Source: Stieleria marina | GTDB taxonomy: Bacteria > Planctomycetota > Planctomycetia > Pirellulales > Pirellulaceae | Reading direction: 5' to 3' | NCBI GenBank assembly: GCA_007741555.1 | Contig: CP036526.1 | Coordinates: forward strand, 3,658,001-3,722,000 | Length of the DNA: 64,000 bases | Part shown: positions 31,606 through 40,534 of the stretch, piece by piece | How the letters are laid out: each line of letters starts with the position of its first letter | Numbering within the stretch: position 1 is the stretch's first letter | The notes under the pieces: generated by a model | The model's database searches: none | Seen by the model: only the letters and a program-made list of their open reading frames with translations | Told to the model about the DNA's origin: nothing | Program-made: the position numbers and the translations under genes

Positions 31606-31983
31606 ATGACATCGCCGTTTCTAGATGTCTCACCAGGCGAATGGATTGCGTCGAACGAACTGGCTTTTGCAATTCCGGACGGTTTCCCGGTGGCTCCGGG
31701 ACACTCGCTCGTGATTACGCGGCGGCTTGTGCCCACATGGTTTGATGCAACTGCCGAAGAGCAGGCTGCCATGATGGAACTGGTGAACGTCGTCAAGCAA
31801 AAGCTGGATGAAACGCTTCGTCCTCAGCCAGATGGGTACAACGTTGGCTTTAATGCGGGAATCGCGGCTGGCCAGACGGTTCCTCATGTTCACATTCACG
31901 TCATCCCCCGAGTCGCCGGTGATAGCGATGACCTGCGCGGCGGGATACGATGGGTGATCCCTGATAAAGCTCGTTATTGGTAG
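31606..31983 (+). CDS. HIT family nucleotide hydrolase/transferase
   Basis: A 125-residue HIT protein: FPVAPGHSLVITRR, GYNVGFNAGIAAGQ and the histidine triad HVHIHVIPR (about 92-100). HIT proteins cleave nucleoside phosphoramidates, dinucleoside polyphosphates or AMP adducts. Its start is 2 bases after the GmrSD-like gene stop, so translation is probably coupled. HIT genes beside GmrSD-like and HNH genes recur in defence islands; a nucleotide-signal or adduct-removal role here is inference. Confidence 0.85.
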   Translation: MTSPFLDVSPGEWIASNELAFAIPDGFPVAPGHSLVITRRLVPTWFDATAEEQAAMMELVNVVKQKLDETLRPQPDGYNVGFNAGIAAGQTVPHVHIHVIPRVAGDSDDLRGGIRWVIPDKARYW

Positions 31984-32000
31984 CTACTTCACCGCTTCGC

Positions 32001-33062
32001 ATGGTTACGCCTGAATCCCAAGTCGCATTCCTCACCAACCTGCAGCGTCTGCTGTCAGAGGGAAGCTTCGTGGCGACTTATAAGTATGCGTTGCTGCTGT
32101 CGCTGGCGGACATCTCGGTTGAACGCGGCGATGACGTGGGTAGCGAATTCGAAGTGCCGACGGCCTGGATCGCCGAGAAATTCATCGCGTACTATTGGCG
32201 ACAAACGACGCCGTTCGTTCCGAAGGCGGTCGAGGTTGAGAAAGCAATCCTACTGCAGAACACTGGCCGGCAAGCGGCGGTGATTAACAAGATTGCCGAG
32301 GCGAGGACTTCGCTCGGTGACTCGTTGGCTTGCGCCAAAGGGAACTCCCAAGTTTGGAATCCTCTGCTTCGACAAGTTGACGATACGGTTCGGAAGATGC
32401 CACTTTGGAAGCTTCAAACGGTGGGTAGCGAGAGCTTTGACTTCCTCTACCCGAATGTTGGAAGGGGAACCAGCATCACGCTACGGCCTGGAGTCGCGAC
32501 CTGCTTCCGCAAGTTCTATGGACTGCTCGGTGACATTGTCCGTGGTGCTTGGGTGCGTTACGTGCGCCGATACAACCGCGAGCTGCTGGGCACAACGACG
32601 GACCTCAGCGAATTCATGTTTGGTAGCGAGCGTTCGCAGCTGAACAGCGTTCGCGATGCCTTGGTGGATACCGGAGCGACGAGATGCTTCTATTGTGACA
32701 AGGTATTGTCGGAGGCGACGGCTCATGTGGATCACTTTGTGCCGTGGGCAAAGTATCCCATTGATCTCGGGCACAACTTCGTTCTCGCACATGCAAGGTG
32801 CAATTCGTCAAAGTCGGATCACATTGCAGCAGCCGAATTCCTGGACAAGTGGGTCGATCGCAACCTAACGCTTCGTGGCGGATTGCAAGAAGCTTTCACG
32901 GTGCGAGGAATCTTTAACGACCTACCGACGTCGGCCCGTGTCGCCCAATGGGTGTACTCCACGACGGCGGACGTGGGCGGCCTGACCTGGACCTCGTCGT
33001 CGATGGTGCCGCTCGAGGATCGTTGGGAAACGGCGATCAACCGCATCTTGGCCGCCGCTTAA
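32001..33062 (+). CDS. HNH endonuclease
   Basis: About 353 residues. The C-terminal third has a zinc-knuckle HNH: CFYCDKVL, HVDHFVPWAKYP and NFVLAHARCNSSKSDH. The N-terminal 220 residues are helical and unassigned. TTG 31977, overlapping the HIT gene by 7 bases, is an alternative start; ATG 32001 (MVTPESQ) is chosen. It closes the defence operon; 33063-33311 contains no gene. Confidence 0.82.
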   Translation: MVTPESQVAFLTNLQRLLSEGSFVATYKYALLLSLADISVERGDDVGSEFEVPTAWIAEKFIAYYWRQTTPFVPKAVEVEKAILLQNTGRQAAVINKIAEARTSLGDSLACAKGNSQVWNPLLRQVDDTVRKMPLWKLQTVGSESFDFLYPNVGRGTSITLRPGVATCFRKFYGLLGDIVRGAWVRYVRRYNRELLGTTTDLSEFMFGSERSQLNSVRDALVDTGATRCFYCDKVLSEATAHVDHFVPWAKYPIDLGHNFVLAHARCNSSKSDHIAAAEFLDKWVDRNLTLRGGLQEAFTVRGIFNDLPTSARVAQWVYSTTADVGGLTWTSSSMVPLEDRWETAINRILAAA

Positions 33063-33311
33063 TCAGCCGGTTGCGTCGTAGCGATTGGATCGGTCGAAGG
33101 GATCACGGCATGCTTCACTGTCCGATAATCCCGGCTATGTAGCGAAGGAGTCTGGGATGTATGGATCATATTGCCAAAACGTTTTGGATGGGACGCAGTA
33201 GTTTTGCAACTGCGGCGTGTTGGGAGGCAACGCTTCGGAAAACCGCCTGCGCTCGCTTCGAGCAATCCGCGGACGCCACATCGTGCCCTAGCACGGTTGT
33301 TAACCCCGAGG

Positions 33312-35720
33312 CTAAATCATCACGAGTGCCGTTGCGTTTCCGACAACCAACGCAAAATCTTGCTCGATCTGAGGCAACCGTTCTGTGACGCCGATTCCAA
33401 CATTGATCCCCTCGACTTCGACGCGAATGGTGGTCCCTGACGGCGACGGAACGATCACCTTCTGCACGTTGTTGCGTATATCGGCAATTGCATCGGAAAC
33501 TAACGCCGTCGAACTCCCAGAATCGAATACGCGAAGATGCAACAAATTTTGAATGGTCCTTCCTGCTGGGTCACGCCAAACGAGTGTCACCGTTACCGGC
33601 TGATTTAGGTCGTGAACAGTTGCGTCGAATTCTCGAATTTGAAACGACGACACGGAATGTGTGATGTCGTCATCGAATTGCACCTGGTGTCCCGCCGGCG
33701 TAACCGAATCGGCAAGCGTTACCCGCCCCCAACCTTGTGCGTTGTCGGGGACGCTGGCTCGGATGTTAGCGGAACCGTTGACAATGGTCGCCTTCACAAG
33801 CGCTGCGGAAGGAACGTGTGAACGCACGGACTGAAGATACTCCCGAACAAGTGCGCAACAGCCAGTCGTCACTGGGGCTGCCATGCTAGTTCCATTTTGA
33901 TACATGTAATGCTGGGCGGCACCGTTTCCAGCACCTAAGGGCAAAGGCGGTGCGTTCGCATTTCCCGCGAACATAATTGGTTGTCCCGGCAACCCCAAGC
34001 CGACCGACTCCGCGTGGGTGGGGACCCCGTCTTCATCCCCAGTCCCACCGTTGGGAAACGCGGGCGTTCGTGGCAGCCCAGCTAAGCCGTCAGGCCCTGT
34101 ATCGGCGACGGCAACTGAGGATCGTGCCGACAGAATCCACGTTCCGGGGGCGACGACATCGGGTTTTCGCCGATTATTCTCAGCGGGACCGGGCGAACTG
34201 AAGGACGCGATATCACGATCCGAATTCGCTTCTCCGTCAAGCCCATTGATCGATGGTGGCGTCGGAAACCGCGCGCTGGTCGGAAAAGAAACGACGCTCG
34301 GCAGAGGGCGAACACTTTCGCTTGCTCCAACGGTCAACGCGTTCTTTGCGGTACCGGGTGAGGTGACACGCGACGGTCCATCATTACCAGCGGAAAACAC
34401 GATCAGAAAATCGCGATGCGAGAATGCGAATTCATCAACCTCGTGCGAATTTGATGAGTAAGCACCATTGGAGTTCCGTACGCCCCACGAATTGTTGTGA
34501 ATCCGCGCACCATCGTTAAACGCTTGCAGGAATAGATTGTTCAAGTTCAGCGGCAGCCCACCCAAACCTCCCTGGGCGTCAAGCACCGATTGAAATACGA
34601 GTTCGGCTTCCGGCGCCATTCCCCGCACCATTCCGTTACTATTTGCCCCGCCTCCAAGGATGGAACCGGCAACGTGCGTACCGTGACCGTCAGGGTCATT
34701 TGCGTTGTTCAGCCGGCCGCGCGCATGGATTCGGTTTGCCGCAATGCGCCCGCGAAAATCTTGACTCATGGTCACGACGTCTCCTGTGTCGATTCCGGTA
34801 TCGGCTACGCCGACGACTTGGTTACTGCCTCGCAAGTTTAACGAGTTGGCTAGCACTTCCGCTTGTGTAATCGTTGATGCAATGTTGTTATGCAATTCTC
34901 GAATCTGGTTTGGTTCGATATCGCGCACATCCAGGATTTCAGCGATACTCGAAAGCGCTTCTGAGCGAGCCGACAAAATGATTGTGTCGTCTTCCGATTC
35001 AACAACGCTCACATTGTCTAATTCTTGCAGTGCACGAACAACCGACTCTCGCGATTCATGATCGAATAGCGTTACACGCAGGTTGCCGATCGGCTCAGGC
35101 GTGACGCGGCGACGAAAGCTCGTGCCGATGCCTTCAGGCGGTATCTGCGGCGCGACACTCTCCGCGTGATCTCCCAGATCAGATTCCAGCGTGATTGCGG
35201 GATGCCCCGACAACTCCGCTTCCAATGCCGGTGTTAACAACTGCCTTGCGATCTTGAACTGTGGCAAGTAGTCGCTCACCGATGCGACGAAAGGTTTTCC
35301 GGACAGTGCATCGAGCTTGTCGCTACCCACCGCGATCAAGTAACTATTGTTTCCCAAACTGGATAGGATTTTTGCGTTTAGGCTTCCCTCCAAATCTGCA
35401 ATCCATTTGCCATACATCGGCCCGATGAACCGAACGATGTAGGGGCCGCGCGCCACCGGACCAGCAACCTCAAGCGTCCGCGGCGACGCCTGAACTCTGG
35501 CCGCTTGCATGCTCGTATTCAGACGGTAACCGTTCACCTTGACGGTTGGATCCTCCGGTAGCTCCCGGAAGCGAATGTTCTGCGACTCAAGACTGCCAAT
35601 CGCTGATGCATCCAAGTCAACGAGGATTGAATGTCCATAGTCAGCTATGACTTGATTCGCCGCATCAGTTGTCGCTTGGCGGTCTTCTTCATTTCGAATT
35701 GACACGACGTATTTTGACAT
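33312..35720 (-). CDS. Subtilisin-like (S8) serine protease, large
   Basis: An 802-residue S8 peptidase with the catalytic triad: VADTGID (Asp about 306), DGHGTHVAG (His about 347) and NGTSMAAPV (Ser about 610). The N-terminal 290 residues look like prodomain and inhibitor-like repeats (MSKYVVSIRNEEDRQ start, no signal peptide). After the catalytic domain comes a proprotein-convertase-like beta domain (FQIREFDATVHDLNQPVTVTLVWRDPAG). The absence of a signal peptide suggests a cytoplasmic protease, as found in several bacterial conflict systems. It is transcribed towards the defence operon. Confidence 0.9.
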   Translation of the reverse strand: MSKYVVSIRNEEDRQATTDAANQVIADYGHSILVDLDASAIGSLESQNIRFRELPEDPTVKVNGYRLNTSMQAARVQASPRTLEVAGPVARGPYIVRFIGPMYGKWIADLEGSLNAKILSSLGNNSYLIAVGSDKLDALSGKPFVASVSDYLPQFKIARQLLTPALEAELSGHPAITLESDLGDHAESVAPQIPPEGIGTSFRRRVTPEPIGNLRVTLFDHESRESVVRALQELDNVSVVESEDDTIILSARSEALSSIAEILDVRDIEPNQIRELHNNIASTITQAEVLANSLNLRGSNQVVGVADTGIDTGDVVTMSQDFRGRIAANRIHARGRLNNANDPDGHGTHVAGSILGGGANSNGMVRGMAPEAELVFQSVLDAQGGLGGLPLNLNNLFLQAFNDGARIHNNSWGVRNSNGAYSSNSHEVDEFAFSHRDFLIVFSAGNDGPSRVTSPGTAKNALTVGASESVRPLPSVVSFPTSARFPTPPSINGLDGEANSDRDIASFSSPGPAENNRRKPDVVAPGTWILSARSSVAVADTGPDGLAGLPRTPAFPNGGTGDEDGVPTHAESVGLGLPGQPIMFAGNANAPPLPLGAGNGAAQHYMYQNGTSMAAPVTTGCCALVREYLQSVRSHVPSAALVKATIVNGSANIRASVPDNAQGWGRVTLADSVTPAGHQVQFDDDITHSVSSFQIREFDATVHDLNQPVTVTLVWRDPAGRTIQNLLHLRVFDSGSSTALVSDAIADIRNNVQKVIVPSPSGTTIRVEVEGINVGIGVTERLPQIEQDFALVVGNATALVMI

Positions 35721-36049
35721 TCTTGAAATCCCTTAGTAGTGAACTGCCCTAGTAGACGACACGCGACATCAGAAGGTGTCTATCAAGATACTGCTCCGAT
35801 TTTATTGCGACGTTGAATACCTACGCAAGTTGGTGACCAAACGGAACTGCACGCGTGTTTACAGCTTTCCATTGTGGAGAGAAACGGTGACGGACACTAA
35901 ACTACACTCTATATCTAACTGCCACGTGCTGGTTGACTGTTAACATGCTGGAGCCCGTGACCCGACGACAGCCGAAATACTCGACTACTTAATCAGCCCA
36001 GATAGCACGATCATTCTTGCTTTGGTTTTAAAACGGGGACATGATCCTA

Positions 36050-36196
36050 ATGATACAAAACTGGGTGGATGCTCTGCGATCCAAAGGTCTCTTGAACGAT
36101 TTTGTCAGTATGGCTCATCCCGATTTGGCCTCGACTATCTCGATTCTGGGCGAAGCAACAAAGGGCTGGATTCGGAACGGAGTCGTGGATTCATGA
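36050..36196 (+). CDS. Small ORF, 48 residues, overlapping the next
   Basis: MIQNWVDALRSKGLLNDFVSMA... reads like a compact amphipathic helical protein with natural composition. Its stop overlaps the next start by 4 bases (ATGA), the usual sign of translational coupling. It may instead be the front half of a frameshifted gene. The preceding 330 bases (35721-36049) show nothing identifiable. Confidence 0.4.
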   Translation: MIQNWVDALRSKGLLNDFVSMAHPDLASTISILGEATKGWIRNGVVDS

Positions 36197-36411
36197 AAAT
36201 GATCTACATCCTTGCCAAGGCAGGTGGCAAATGGCACCCAGACGCCGAAGACATAAAATCCGCCAGGAGGTCACTCATCAAGATGATCCCGGAATGCACG
36301 GTCGAGTTTCTTACGATCATGGTTCGGTTTCAAGCCGCCTCGCGGGAAGATATTGAAGAGCTGATCTGCTTGATCAGACGATCCAGTCGGGTAGCGATGT
36401 TATTCCCTTGA
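36193..36411 (+). CDS. Small ORF, 72 residues
   Basis: MKMIYILAKAGGKWHPDAEDIKSARRSLIKMI... is a short helical protein in the same transcript as the preceding ORF. The two could form one protein of about 120 residues if a frameshift lies near 36190. No family recognised. 36412-36747 downstream has no clear feature. Confidence 0.4.
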   Translation: MKMIYILAKAGGKWHPDAEDIKSARRSLIKMIPECTVEFLTIMVRFQAASREDIEELICLIRRSSRVAMLFP

Positions 36412-36747
36412 GTCCCCGTCTTTCGTGAATACCGCATCTGCTAATGCGGTCGTTAAGCCCTCGTCACGCGAATGCCATAGCGCAAGTCTGCAAGAGAAAT
36501 CACCGAATGTGATTTGCTTGCTCTGCTGCAGTTTTTGGCGCAATGTTGGGTGCACAATCGTGTTTGCACAAACTTAATGGTTACTTTTTTCAGTCCTCGC
36601 CCTCGAATTGTTGCACGGGTGTGCTAGCAATGATATGTTCGGTCGTAACTCAGGGGGATGCTTTGGGCCCCCACATAGAAACCTGCAGTCGTTTTGCTTG
36701 AAAACAACTTTGATTTGCTGGCTTGTAAACTGTTTGGGGCATGGGAA

Positions 36748-37203
36748 ATGGATGGGGAAAATCTCGCTAGAGCTGACTCTGAGCTCTTGAAGTCGGAAGA
36801 AATGGATGAATTGTGGGAGCTGTTCAACGCGATCCACCGCATCTGGGGCAGTGAAGCATGTCGAATAGAAGACATGGCAAGCCGATGGCGGGAATTTGTG
36901 CTCCTAAAGCTCAGCGAGAGCCCTTCTTACGTAGAGCACTACCAAGATGGCTGTAAGTTGCTCTCTGAACTGAGAGATCAGTACGGCAAAAATCTATACC
37001 AGTATCTTCTGCTCGATGGCCAACTCCATCGCCAAACCAACTCACGAATTGCCGATCTGAAGCGATTCGTAATCGACGAGTTCATTCGCGTTTACGTCAG
37101 TTCCGGTGGATTCCGTAGCTTTGGTGGAAAGAACTACACCGGTTTTGTTTCCGGTTCGCGTTTCAGATCTCAGCGTCCTTATCGAACTTACGAGGACGCA
37201 TGA
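36748..37203 (+). CDS. Hypothetical protein, possible GMC oxidoreductase partner
   Basis: About 151 residues, helical, no signal peptide. Placed 4 bases overlapping the start of a GMC oxidoreductase gene, the position usually taken by the small gluconate 2-dehydrogenase subunit 3-like partner, though its sequence does not clearly match that family. TTG 36694 would give a longer N-terminus. Assignment rests on position. Confidence 0.55.
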   Translation: MDGENLARADSELLKSEEMDELWELFNAIHRIWGSEACRIEDMASRWREFVLLKLSESPSYVEHYQDGCKLLSELRDQYGKNLYQYLLLDGQLHRQTNSRIADLKRFVIDEFIRVYVSSGGFRSFGGKNYTGFVSGSRFRSQRPYRTYEDA

Positions 37204-38789
37204 TGGCAAAGAAAAAGCTCACATTTGAATACGTCATCATTGGCTCCGGCGTTGCGGGGGCGATCGTCGCCAAGCAACTGCTAGAGAAGAAACCCAAAGC
37301 CGCTGTAGCCGTGATCGAAGCCGGCAAACGTGTTCCGCTGAAAGATCGTCGCAAATGGTGGGACTTCGTTTCCACTGGCGACAATCCTTACGAAGACTAC
37401 CACGACCTTCCAATCGAATCTGAAAACCAATCGGTCGGCAAGGAACCCTGGACCTTTCGAGAATCACGCTTGATGGGACGCGGCGGCTCCACCGTTCACT
37501 GGGGCGGTTGGGCACTTCGCTTTAAAGAAGAAGACTTCGAGACCTGCTCACGAACAGGTCGTGGTGCGGATTGGCCGATCGCTTATCGCGACCTCGAATC
37601 CTACTACGACAAAGCCGAGCAACTGCTAGGCGTTTCGGGCCAGGCGGCCGACTCGGCGGGAACCGTGCTGCCACCGCGCAGTAGCGAATACCCACTCGAT
37701 GCGTTTCCGTTCGTCGAAGCCGACCGGCCGCTCATTCACGCGATGGAACGACTCGACATTGGCTACAACCACATGCCGATGGCCCGGTTCCGCAAGTGCA
37801 TGACCACCGGCACTTGCCGGTACTGCCCATTTGGAGCCAGATTCACGGCCGCGTATTTGCTCGATGAGATCGAAGGAAACCCCGCCTACGCTAACTTTCG
37901 CTATTTCGATCAATCGCCCTGCGAACAACTTCTCACCAACCAAGAGAACCGAGTCATCGCTGCTGAAATCCTTTCACCGGAATCCGGCAAGCGAACCAAG
38001 ATCGAAGGCACAAATTTTATCGTCGCGTCGGGAGCCTACGAGTCACCAAAGCTGCTGCAGCGTTCTGTTTCTAACAAATGGCCCCTAGGAATCGGTAACG
38101 ACCGAGACCTCGTCGGACGCTTTCTGATCTCGCATCCATTCCTGCATGTCCGAGCCGAGCTGCCGTCCAACGGAAATCGTTGGAACCAAGAACTCGACTT
38201 CCCCACCTTGATGTCACGTCACTTCGACACGCCCGAAGAACAGGCCGATGGCAAGCTCTTTCTGTTCAAAGACCGCAGCCGGCCGAAAGTCGACTTGGCC
38301 GGAATGATGATCAAAGGCAAATCGCGAGCCGAGATCGAACGCGCGTCAATGGGACCCATGGAAATCGAACTCCAGGGATTCATGGAAGAGTTTTCGATTT
38401 ACGACAACCGAATCAGCGTCGGTACCAACACCAACCGAATCGGACTGCCCCAAACCAAAGTCGACTTCTCCCGCGAATCCGACTTCCTCGATCGAGCCGC
38501 CACGCGACTAGAGATCATGAAACGCATCGTCAAGAAGACGGGTGCGAAAATCACCAAGGCCGCCGTTCGTTCCCAACGAGGCGACCACTCCGCATCGACA
38601 TGCCGAATGGGCGACAGTCCTGCCACCAGCGTCGTGGATCCCGACCTTCGAGTCCACGATGTCGAGAATCTCTGGGTTTGCTCCAACGCCGTCTTCCCCA
38701 GCGGTGCCGCAGTCAATCCAACACTCACGCTGTCCGCCCTCTCGCTGCGTCTTGCTGACAAACTGATTAACGACGGAGGTGCAGCATGA
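37200..38789 (+). CDS. GMC family oxidoreductase
   Basis: A 529-residue flavoprotein: FAD-binding YVIIGSGVAGAIVAKQLLEK at the N-terminus, GRGGSTVHWGGW, and the C-terminal GMC pattern SNAVFPSGAAVNPTLTLSALS. There is no twin-arginine or Sec signal. Conserved Cys residues (CMTTGTCRYCPFGARF, about 200-215) recall ferredoxin-like inserts seen in some bacterial GMC dehydrogenases. It is translationally coupled to its neighbours on both sides. It oxidises an alcohol or sugar, substrate unknown. Confidence 0.9.
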   Translation: MMAKKKLTFEYVIIGSGVAGAIVAKQLLEKKPKAAVAVIEAGKRVPLKDRRKWWDFVSTGDNPYEDYHDLPIESENQSVGKEPWTFRESRLMGRGGSTVHWGGWALRFKEEDFETCSRTGRGADWPIAYRDLESYYDKAEQLLGVSGQAADSAGTVLPPRSSEYPLDAFPFVEADRPLIHAMERLDIGYNHMPMARFRKCMTTGTCRYCPFGARFTAAYLLDEIEGNPAYANFRYFDQSPCEQLLTNQENRVIAAEILSPESGKRTKIEGTNFIVASGAYESPKLLQRSVSNKWPLGIGNDRDLVGRFLISHPFLHVRAELPSNGNRWNQELDFPTLMSRHFDTPEEQADGKLFLFKDRSRPKVDLAGMMIKGKSRAEIERASMGPMEIELQGFMEEFSIYDNRISVGTNTNRIGLPQTKVDFSRESDFLDRAATRLEIMKRIVKKTGAKITKAAVRSQRGDHSASTCRMGDSPATSVVDPDLRVHDVENLWVCSNAVFPSGAAVNPTLTLSALSLRLADKLINDGGAA

Positions 38790-39832
38790 GCGACCAACGC
38801 ATCACGAAGCTTGCCCAAACGAACATCGACGAATGCGACATTGAGTGGCTCAAGGAAGCCTTGCAATCCGCCATCGAGCTTGAGTTCTTCACGATCCCGC
38901 CGTACCTGATGGCGTTCTGGTCGGTGAAGGACCATCGCGATCCTGTCGCCATCGCCATTCGTGAAGTTCTAGTCGAAGAAATGCTGCACATGTCACTCGC
39001 GTGTAACATGCTAACTTCCATCGGCTGGACACCACGCATCTTCGATCCCGAAGTCGTTCCCCGATACCCATCCGCGATGCCAGGCGGCGTGAAGCCCCAG
39101 TTGACCGTCGCGCTGCAAGGACTGTCGAAACAAGCGTTGAACGTCTTCATGAAAATTGAAGAACCCGAGACCGACATCGCTCACCTTGAAACCGTCCGAA
39201 AGACCGAGACCTTCGCCCGAATCGGCGAGTTCTATGACAAAATCAAACTTGTCTTCGACGACCTCGAACCCGAGTTCAACCGCGACGGACAAATCGAAGC
39301 CTACTTCGGCGAATCGCAACTGCCCCACGGCAAGTACGTCCCCAAGAACATTGGCTCCATCGAAGACGTCGAAGCTGCCATTGACCTAATCAAAGACCAA
39401 GGCGAAGGCACATCGCAAGAGATCGCCGACCCCGAGACCGGGGAACTTGCCCACTACTACCGATTCAAAGAAGTCGCCGTGGGTCGAAAGCTGATTCAAG
39501 CCGACGACGGTCGCTGGGTCCATCAAGGCCCCGAAGTCCACATGCCTGATTGCTGGCCCGTGGCCGAAATCCCACCCGGCGGCTACCAGCAAGACGACGT
39601 CCCTGCCGATACTTGGGACAAAATGGTCCAGTTCGACATCGCCTACACCCAAATGTTGAAACAGTTGGGCATTGCTTGGTCAACGGGCAGTCACACGGCA
39701 CTCAATCAAGGGATCGCGTCGATGATGGCCGATCTACCGAGGTTGGCGATCGAAATCATGCAAACGCCGATCAAGGATCAACCGTTTCACTACGGTCCCT
39801 GTTTCCGCTTTGTCGCCAAGGAACCAAGCTGA
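38786..39832 (+). CDS. Ferritin-like domain protein (VioB/iminophenylpyruvate dimer synthase type)
   Basis: A 348-residue protein whose N-terminal half matches the ferritin-like domain of VioB-type enzymes: LQSAIELEFFTIPPYLMAFWSV, then IREVLVEEMLHMSLACNMLTSIG with the Glu-x-x-His metal pattern. Overlaps the GMC gene by 4 bases. These domains often pair with flavin oxidoreductases in secondary metabolism. Whether a small-molecule product is made by this three-gene set cannot be told. Confidence 0.82.
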   Translation: MSDQRITKLAQTNIDECDIEWLKEALQSAIELEFFTIPPYLMAFWSVKDHRDPVAIAIREVLVEEMLHMSLACNMLTSIGWTPRIFDPEVVPRYPSAMPGGVKPQLTVALQGLSKQALNVFMKIEEPETDIAHLETVRKTETFARIGEFYDKIKLVFDDLEPEFNRDGQIEAYFGESQLPHGKYVPKNIGSIEDVEAAIDLIKDQGEGTSQEIADPETGELAHYYRFKEVAVGRKLIQADDGRWVHQGPEVHMPDCWPVAEIPPGGYQQDDVPADTWDKMVQFDIAYTQMLKQLGIAWSTGSHTALNQGIASMMADLPRLAIEIMQTPIKDQPFHYGPCFRFVAKEPS

Positions 39833-40449
39833 TGGGCTTCCACGTCGAAATCAATTCCATTCTTCGCAGCGATGAATACTCGGACTTAACGGTCGGTGAG
39901 ACCCGTCCGTTTCGCAAGCAAGGCAGCCGCGTCTTCTTCGACGACATTCCGATCTGGCTGACGCAATCCGATTGGACAGCGCTCGCCGAAATCCAAGTCA
40001 TCGCGCAGTCCCGCACGCCCAGCGAAGTCAAAGGCGAATTCCAGGTGTTGCACCTGTACAGCGGAAAAGAGCAACAGCGAGTCACCGAGATGTTTCGGCG
40101 GATGTATGCCGACGGAGGCCATGAATTCATCTACGTTCTGATGTCCCCCGAAACGTTGCGTGAATCAACACGATCAGGAACCTTCGCTCCCGAATCATTG
40201 GCGACCCAAAAGTTCATTCACGCTTCGCCCGCCAACCAACTCACGCGCATCGCCAACAAGTACTACCGCGACAACGACACCGTCCACGTTACAGTTGTTC
40301 GTAAATCCAAGGTCACCGCGCCGATAAAATGGGAACCCGCCACCGGAGGCCTGTACCCACACATTTACGGCAAGCTGAATATGGCGGCCTCCGAGCAAAC
40401 CATCACTTTCTTCAAGAACGACGAAGACGCGTTCCAGATCGAAATATAG
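39832..40449 (+). CDS. DUF952 domain protein
   Basis: A 205-residue protein overlapping the previous stop by one base (TGATG). The C-terminal half has the DUF952 pattern: KFIHASPANQLTRIANKYYRD, then WEPATGGLYPHIYGKLN. The N-terminal 95 residues are a separate small domain. DUF952 is related to ADP-ribosyltransferase-like folds but has no agreed activity. Last gene of the GMC operon. Confidence 0.8.
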   Translation: MGFHVEINSILRSDEYSDLTVGETRPFRKQGSRVFFDDIPIWLTQSDWTALAEIQVIAQSRTPSEVKGEFQVLHLYSGKEQQRVTEMFRRMYADGGHEFIYVLMSPETLRESTRSGTFAPESLATQKFIHASPANQLTRIANKYYRDNDTVHVTVVRKSKVTAPIKWEPATGGLYPHIYGKLNMAASEQTITFFKNDEDAFQIEI

Positions 40450-40534
40450 GTCGACGTCTTTCCAGAATTTTTCAAAACGCCGTACCACTCCATCGACCTC
40501 CCTCGTAGACAACCACTTTTTAAAGGGCATTCTG

